From assembly GCF_029714425.1 (NCBI RefSeq), contig NZ_CP121668.1, positions 124,001 to 188,000 of the forward strand: a stretch of 64,000 nt of DNA, read 5' to 3'. Shown piece by piece: positions 59,599 to 64,000 of this stretch. This DNA comes from Bradyrhizobium sp. CB2312. GTDB taxonomy: Bacteria; Pseudomonadota; Alphaproteobacteria; Rhizobiales; Xanthobacteraceae. A program made the translations under genes and the position numbers. The stretch's first letter is position 1. Each line of letters opens with the position of its first letter. Below the pieces are notes generated by a model, which saw only the letters and a program-made list of their open reading frames with translations, was not told where the DNA came from and did no database searches.

Positions 59599-60152
59599 AC
59601 GCCGCGTTCAAGGGAAGCGGGAGGCAGGCGGCCACCTGCCGCCACAGCATATGAAGCAGGAAATTCGATGCGAAAACGCGCTCCATTAGCTCTGTCCGAG
59701 CGACGCGCTCCATCACCGTCACCCTGAGGTAGCCGCTCCTTCAGCGGCCCTCGAAGGGCGGTCGCCCGGCTGCATCGGGGCCGTTCATCCTTCGAGGCTC
59801 ACCCTGCGATGCGATGCATCGCAAGCCTCGCACCTCCAGCGACAATGGCTTTGCCATTGCGCGAGGATGACGGATTACGTCTTGATCACCGCGCGGCATC
59901 AGCTCGCGCATCACTAACCACCCGTTCACCAAGATGCCTCGCGCCTCATGCGAACGCAGGAGCGGGCCCGCGTGAAACTACGGGGTCGCTGGCCGACCGG
60001 ATAACGCGGCGTTCACCATCTGCCCAAAACCAGCAGCGTGACCGGCGATCACATTCGGGCTCGCAACACCCCTTATACTTTTCCTCCCTACTCATCGACG
60101 CAGGGGAACCCGCCAGGTGCGGTTCGAGTGCCCCGCGTAAGAGTAGCAGCGT
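59599..60152. other. Long intergenic region before the Flp pilus genes
   Basis: This 554-bp gap contains a family H repeat (59712-59874) and about 280 bp of other sequence before cpaB. I find no convincing pilin, cpaA or RNA gene. The final 90 bp before cpaB include AT-richer CCTTATACTTTTCC, a possible promoter. Confidence 0.6.
59712..59874. repeat. Dispersed palindromic repeat, family H
   Basis: It holds CACCGTCACCCTGAGGTAGC, TCCTTCGAGGCTCACCCTGC with a GCGATGCATCGC palindrome, and GCGAGGATGACGG. It shares the CCCTGAGG/CCTCGAAGG pattern with 49310-49430. Confidence 0.75.
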
Positions 60153-60971
60153 ATGAACACCGCACGCATCATCGTTCTCGTCATCGCACTGGGCGCCGGC
60201 GGCGTCGCTGCGTATCTAGCGAGCGGCTATCAGAACGCGCCCGCGCCCGTCGTTCCCGTCGTCGAGAAGCTGCCGACGATCGAGGTCCTGGTCGCCAAGA
60301 ACGACATCCAGCTCGGTCAAGCCGTGAAGCCCGAGGACCTGGTATGGCAGGCCTGGCCGGCGGCGACCGCGAGCAGCGCCTTCATCCGCCGCGACAGCAG
60401 GCCCGAGGCGCAGACCCAGCTCGCCGGCTCGATCGCGCGCGTGCCGCTGATGCAGGGCGAGCCGATCCGCGAGCAGAAGCTGGTCAAGGCCGATGGCTCC
60501 GGCTTCATGGCCGCGATCCTGCCGTCGGGCATGCGCGCCGTCTCCACCGAGATTTCCGCCGAGACCGGCGCCGGCGGATTCATCCTGCCGAACGACCGCG
60601 TCGACATCGTGCTGACCCGCCGCCTGAAGAATCCTGACGGCGCCAACAGCAATGGCCCGACCGGCGGCAACGACCTCATCCTGTCCGAGGTCATCCTGAC
60701 CAATATTCGCGTGCTCGCGATCGACCAGGCGCCGAAGGAGAAGGACGGCCAGAACGCCGTCATCGGCAAGACCGTCACGCTCGAGCTCAGGCCCGACCAG
60801 GTCGCCACGCTCTCGGCCGCACGCCAGGGCGGCACGCTGACACTCGCGCTGCGCAGCATCGTGGATGCCAATGCCATCGACGGCACGCCTGAGGAGGCGG
60901 TCAGGCGTCCGGGCGGCGTGAACGTGATCCGTTACGGGGTGCAGGCGCGGCAGCTGACGTCACAGAAGTGA
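60153..60971 (+). CDS. cpaB: Flp pilus assembly protein CpaB (RcpC)
   Basis: The 272-residue protein has an N-terminal membrane segment (RIIVLVIALGAGGVAAYLASGY) and a SAF-like domain (NDIQLGQAVKPEDLVWQAWP), with the RcpC/CpaB C-terminal region GEPIREQKLVKADGSGFMAAILPSGMRAVS. It is a periplasmic part of the Tad secretion system that works with the secretin. It is the first gene of a plus-strand Cpa operon that continues to the right edge. Confidence 0.92.
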   Translation: MNTARIIVLVIALGAGGVAAYLASGYQNAPAPVVPVVEKLPTIEVLVAKNDIQLGQAVKPEDLVWQAWPAATASSAFIRRDSRPEAQTQLAGSIARVPLMQGEPIREQKLVKADGSGFMAAILPSGMRAVSTEISAETGAGGFILPNDRVDIVLTRRLKNPDGANSNGPTGGNDLILSEVILTNIRVLAIDQAPKEKDGQNAVIGKTVTLELRPDQVATLSAARQGGTLTLALRSIVDANAIDGTPEEAVRRPGGVNVIRYGVQARQLTSQK

Positions 60972-60984
60972 TGATGGGGATAGC

Positions 60985-62508
60985 ATGAACTACGGGGAAG
61001 GTCGGATGGGCCTGCGCATTCGGGGGAAGCGCGCGCGCTCGTCCTTAGCAGGGGCAATGCTGATGCTGGGGCTGGTCGCGGCCCCCAATTTCGTCGCTGC
61101 GGCGGATGCGCCGGTCGGCGATCAGGCGCCGATGCAGGCGCCACCGGATCTCGCGGTGTCTCCGGTCGCGACCATCGCGCCGGCCCGCACGCGTTTCCTC
61201 TCGCTTGGTGTGGGCAAATCCGTGGTCATCGACCTGCCGCGCGAGGTCAAGGACGTGCTGGTGGCCGATCCCAAGATCGCCAACGCGGTGATCCGCTCGG
61301 CCCAGCGCGCCTACATCATCGGCGGCCAGGTCGGCCAGACCAATGTCGTGTTCTTCACCGCCGACGGCCAGCAGGTCGCCGCCTACGACATCGCGGTGAA
61401 ACGCGACCTCAACGGCATGCGTTCGGCGCTGCGCCAGTCGCTGCCGGGCGTGCAGATCGAAGGCGTCGGCGACAGCGTGATGCTGACCGGCTCGGTGTCG
61501 AGTCCGGTCGAGGCCCAGCAGGCCGGCGACGTCGCCGCCAAGCTCGTCGGCGGCGCGGACAAGGTCGTCAACAACATCGTCGTGCGCGGCCGCGACCAGG
61601 TGATGCTCAAGGTCGTCGTCGGCGAAGTCAGGCGCGACATCGTCAAGCAGCTCGGCGTCGATCTCAGCGCCAGCCTGAACGCCGGCACCGCGGTCGTGAA
61701 TTTCAACAACTCCAACCCGTTCTCGGTCTCCGGCGGCCCGCTCGTCAGCAGCAACGGGCTCGGTGTTACCGGACTCGCAAAAGGCGTCGCCACCGTCAAC
61801 GCCACGATGCGCGCGATGGAAAGCGCCGGCGTGATGCGGACGCTGGCCGAGCCGAGCCTGACGGCGATCTCCGGCGAGTCCGCCACTTTCATCGCCGGCG
61901 GCGAATTCCCGATCCCTGCGGGCTATTCCTGCGATCCGGTCACCCACGTCTGTACCACCCAGATCACCTACAAGAAGTTCGGCATCTCCCTGAACTTCAC
62001 GCCGGTCGTGCTCAGCGAGGGACGTATCAGCCTGCGCGTGATGACCGAAGTCTCGGAGCTGTCGAATCAGAACGCCATCTCCGTGACGCAGGCGGTGTCC
62101 GCGGGCCAGACCAGCTCGATCACCATCCCCTCGATCCAGACCCGCCGCGCCGAGACCACGCTGGAAATTCCCTCGGGCGGCTCGATGGCGATGGCCGGCT
62201 TGATCCAGCAGCAGACCAAGCAGGCGATCAACGGCCTGCCCGGCGTCGATCAGGTGCCGATCATCGGCGCGCTGTTCCGCAGCCAGGACTTCGTCAACAA
62301 TGAGACCGAGCTGATGGTGATCGTGACGCCCTATGTGGTGCGCGCGGTCGCCCAGAAGGAATTGTCGCGGCCCGACGACGGCTTCGCGCCGGCCTCGGAC
62401 GCGCAGACGGCGCTGCTTGGCCGCGTGAACCGCCTCTATGGCATCACGGCCCGCCGCGTCGATCCGATCGACGGCGTCCACGGCGATTTCGGCTTCATCA
62501 TCGACTGA
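60985..62508 (+). CDS. cpaC: Flp pilus secretin CpaC (RcpA)
   Basis: The 507-residue outer-membrane secretin has a signal peptide, N-terminal domain (RTRFLSLGVGKSVVIDLPREVKDVLVADPKIANAVIRSA) and the secretin core near the C-terminus (RAETTLEIPSGGSMAMAGLIQQQTKQ and VPIIGALFRSQDF). It forms the outer-membrane channel for the Flp pilus. A second in-frame ATG seven codons on (MGLRIRG) is also plausible. It lies 13 bp after cpaB and before cpaD. Confidence 0.94.
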   Translation: MNYGEGRMGLRIRGKRARSSLAGAMLMLGLVAAPNFVAAADAPVGDQAPMQAPPDLAVSPVATIAPARTRFLSLGVGKSVVIDLPREVKDVLVADPKIANAVIRSAQRAYIIGGQVGQTNVVFFTADGQQVAAYDIAVKRDLNGMRSALRQSLPGVQIEGVGDSVMLTGSVSSPVEAQQAGDVAAKLVGGADKVVNNIVVRGRDQVMLKVVVGEVRRDIVKQLGVDLSASLNAGTAVVNFNNSNPFSVSGGPLVSSNGLGVTGLAKGVATVNATMRAMESAGVMRTLAEPSLTAISGESATFIAGGEFPIPAGYSCDPVTHVCTTQITYKKFGISLNFTPVVLSEGRISLRVMTEVSELSNQNAISVTQAVSAGQTSSITIPSIQTRRAETTLEIPSGGSMAMAGLIQQQTKQAINGLPGVDQVPIIGALFRSQDFVNNETELMVIVTPYVVRAVAQKELSRPDDGFAPASDAQTALLGRVNRLYGITARRVDPIDGVHGDFGFIID

Positions 62509-62560
62509 GACCGACGGCTTGGGGGCCGGGGCGAGACACGGGGCAAGAGGGGACAAGGCG

Positions 62561-63295
62561 ATGACGAAGATGACAGCCGATCGACGTCGCAGCTTGCGGA
62601 TCGCGCTGGCGCTGACGGGGCTCTCCGTCTTGCTCGGCGCCTGCAACACCACTGGCGAAATCGTCACCCAGACGGTGCCGACCGACTACCGCCAGCGCCA
62701 CCCGATCGCGGTGCAGGAAGGCAAGAAGTCGATCGTGATCTTCGTCGGCAAGGCCAGAGGCGGCCTCTCGACCGCGCAGCACGCCGACGTCGCCGGTATC
62801 GCCCGGGACTGGGTGCGCGAAGGCACCGGCTCGGTCGTGGTCGACGTGCCCGTCGACACCGCGAATTCGCGCGCTGCTGCGGCGACCTATCAGGAGATCC
62901 GCGCCGTGCTCGCCTCCGGCGGCGTGCCGTCACGCGCCATCGTCCAGCATCGCTACCGCCCTGAGGATCCCGGACTGCTACCGACCATCCGTCTGAGCTA
63001 TTCGAAGATCACGGCTGTCGCCGGCCCCTGCGGGCTGTGGCCGGAGGACATCGGGCCATCCATCCTCGACCCCGGCTACAACGAGAACCATCCCTACTTC
63101 AATCTCGGCTGCGCCAACCAGCGCAACCTCGCGGCCATGATCGACAATCCCGCCGACCTCGAGCAGCCGCGCGCGGAGACGCCGGCCTATACCGCACGGC
63201 GCGAAATCGCCTTCGACCGCTACCGCAAGGGCTCGACGACCGCGACCACCTATCCAGAGTCCGACAGGGCCAAACTGAGCGACACAGGCAAATGA
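62561..63295 (+). CDS. cpaD: Flp pilus assembly lipoprotein CpaD
   Basis: The 244-residue protein has a lipoprotein signal with lipobox LLGAC, Cys28. The mature part is CpaD-like (HPIAVQEGKKSIVIFVGKARGGL) and has GPCGLWPEDIGP, the Cys and FNLGCANQRNLAAMI. CpaD aids assembly or localisation of the CpaC secretin. The ATG at 62561 follows AGGGGACAAGGCG. Its stop overlaps the cpaE start by 4 bp (ATGA). Confidence 0.92.
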   Translation: MTKMTADRRRSLRIALALTGLSVLLGACNTTGEIVTQTVPTDYRQRHPIAVQEGKKSIVIFVGKARGGLSTAQHADVAGIARDWVREGTGSVVVDVPVDTANSRAAAATYQEIRAVLASGGVPSRAIVQHRYRPEDPGLLPTIRLSYSKITAVAGPCGLWPEDIGPSILDPGYNENHPYFNLGCANQRNLAAMIDNPADLEQPRAETPAYTARREIAFDRYRKGSTTATTYPESDRAKLSDTGK

Positions 63296-64000
63296 CCAGC
63301 GTCCACGACGAAGAGGCGGACGATCCGCAGCACCCTGAGGAACACATTGCGCCGGTTCCTCGCATCTCCGTGCAGGCCTTTTGCGAGACCGAGCAGACGC
63401 TCCAGGCGGTGACCGCCGCCGGCCAGGACCGCCGGCTCGCCAAGGCGCATCTCACCGCCAAGAGCGGCGGCCTCGCCGCGGCGATCGAAGTCTACGATTC
63501 GATGCCGACGCCGAACGTCATCGTGATCGAATCCGACGGCACGCGCGACATCCTCGAGGGTCTCGACGATCTCGCCGGCGTCTGCGATCCCGGCACCCGC
63601 GTGGTGGTGATCGGCAATCCCAACGACACCGCGCCCTATCGCGAGCTGGTCCGCCGCGGCGTCAACGACTATGTCGTGGGGCCGGTCGAGACGCTCGACG
63701 TCGTCCGTTCCATCTGCAGCCTGTTCTCGGCGTCCGAAGCCATCATCACCGGCCGCGTCATCGCCGTGGTCGGCGCCAAGGGCGGCGTCGGCGCATCCAC
63801 GGTCGCGCATAACGTGGCCTGGACCATCGCGCGCGACCTCACGCTCGATTCCGTCGTGATCGATCTCGACCTCGCCTTCGGCACCGCGGGCCTCGACTAC
63901 AACCAGGACCCGGTGCAGGGCATCGCCAATGCGGTGCTGTCGCAGGACCGGCCCGACACGGCGCTGATGGAGCGCCTGCTCGCCAAATGCACCGACCGCC
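63292..64000 (+). CDS. cpaE: Flp pilus assembly ATPase CpaE, partial
   Basis: The open frame runs off the right edge after 236 residues. Residues ~25-150 are a receiver-like domain (VTAAGQDRRLAKAHLTAKSGGLAAAIEVY and NVIVIESDGTRDILEGL). The ParA/MinD-type ATPase then begins (VIAVVGAKGGVGAST, Lys163 in the deviant Walker A). CpaE positions the pilus machine. It should be followed by cpaF and tad genes outside the window. Confidence 0.93.
   Translation, partial: MTSVHDEEADDPQHPEEHIAPVPRISVQAFCETEQTLQAVTAAGQDRRLAKAHLTAKSGGLAAAIEVYDSMPTPNVIVIESDGTRDILEGLDDLAGVCDPGTRVVVIGNPNDTAPYRELVRRGVNDYVVGPVETLDVVRSICSLFSASEAIITGRVIAVVGAKGGVGASTVAHNVAWTIARDLTLDSVVIDLDLAFGTAGLDYNQDPVQGIANAVLSQDRPDTALMERLLAKCTDR

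Noticed and set aside
60080..60152. tRNA-like GGTTCGAGTGCC before cpaB
   Set aside because: The T-arm-like string has no matching acceptor stem or anticodon arm nearby.

Overview
This is GC-rich chromosomal DNA from an alphaproteobacterium. It looks like Bradyrhizobium or a close relative in the Nitrobacteraceae. The evidence is the rpoN-hpf-ptsN and lptC-lptA-lptB gene order, the alphaproteobacterial form of many housekeeping proteins, a PmtA-type phospholipid methyltransferase, a Cpa-type Flp pilus locus, and many short palindromic intergenic repeats that I associate with bradyrhizobia. I see no rRNA, CRISPR array, prophage, transposase or integrase. Most of the window is core chromosome.

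Layout. 1-7 kb: a membrane protein cut by the left edge, then a minus-strand block lptC-lptA-lptB-rpoN-hpf-ptsN (LPS transport, sigma-54, ribosome hibernation, nitrogen PTS) and an RNase D-like exonuclease. 7-14.5 kb: a decaprenylphosphoryl-arabinose-like gene set, consisting of a UbiA-family DPPR-synthase-like protein, a DprE2-like reductase, a DprE1-like flavoenzyme and UppP. An MFS pump, tRNA-Leu(CAG) and an NDUFA9-like protein lie among them. 14.7-19.2 kb: GST, QueG, a thioesterase-like protein, a SnoaL-like protein and an alpha/beta hydrolase. 19.4-26.2 kb: the translation cluster infC (ATT start), rpmI, rplT, pheS, pheT, with a DUF559 gene in an inverted-repeat cassette between pheS and pheT. 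26-34 kb: TSUP exporter, flavin amine oxidase, NlpC/P60-like protein, CsoR/CopA copper module, NikR, EI24/CysZ-like protein. 34-39.5 kb: EmrAB-like efflux, endonuclease III, DUF2244, and an HTH-MGMT fusion. 39.7-47 kb: a minus-strand run dnaK-dnaJ-pmtA-FMN reductase-pyrF-DUF1330-dapB-gpmA. 47-58 kb: a secreted protein, an exported nicotinamidase, hrcA-grpE, rph-rdgB-hemW, an LpoA-like lipoprotein, rsmI-yraN-gshB. 58-64 kb: an AraC regulator, a secreted protein, and the start of a Flp/Tad pilus operon, cpaB-cpaC-cpaD-cpaE, cut by the right edge.

Themes. Heat-shock genes (dnaK, dnaJ, hrcA, grpE) lie within about 8 kb, and dnaK has a possible heat-shock-sigma promoter. Copper homeostasis is a compact divergent unit with a CsoR-type operator. 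The DprE1/DprE2/DPPR-synthase set implies a polyprenyl-phosphate ribose or arabinose donor in an organism with no mycobacterial cell wall; it is the most interesting metabolic signal here. Around twenty dispersed palindromic repeats from about ten families fill most intergenic spaces. In a few places they reach into coding sequence: the N-terminus of HemW, the C-terminus of the DUF559 protein, and apparent false N-termini of QueG and DapB.
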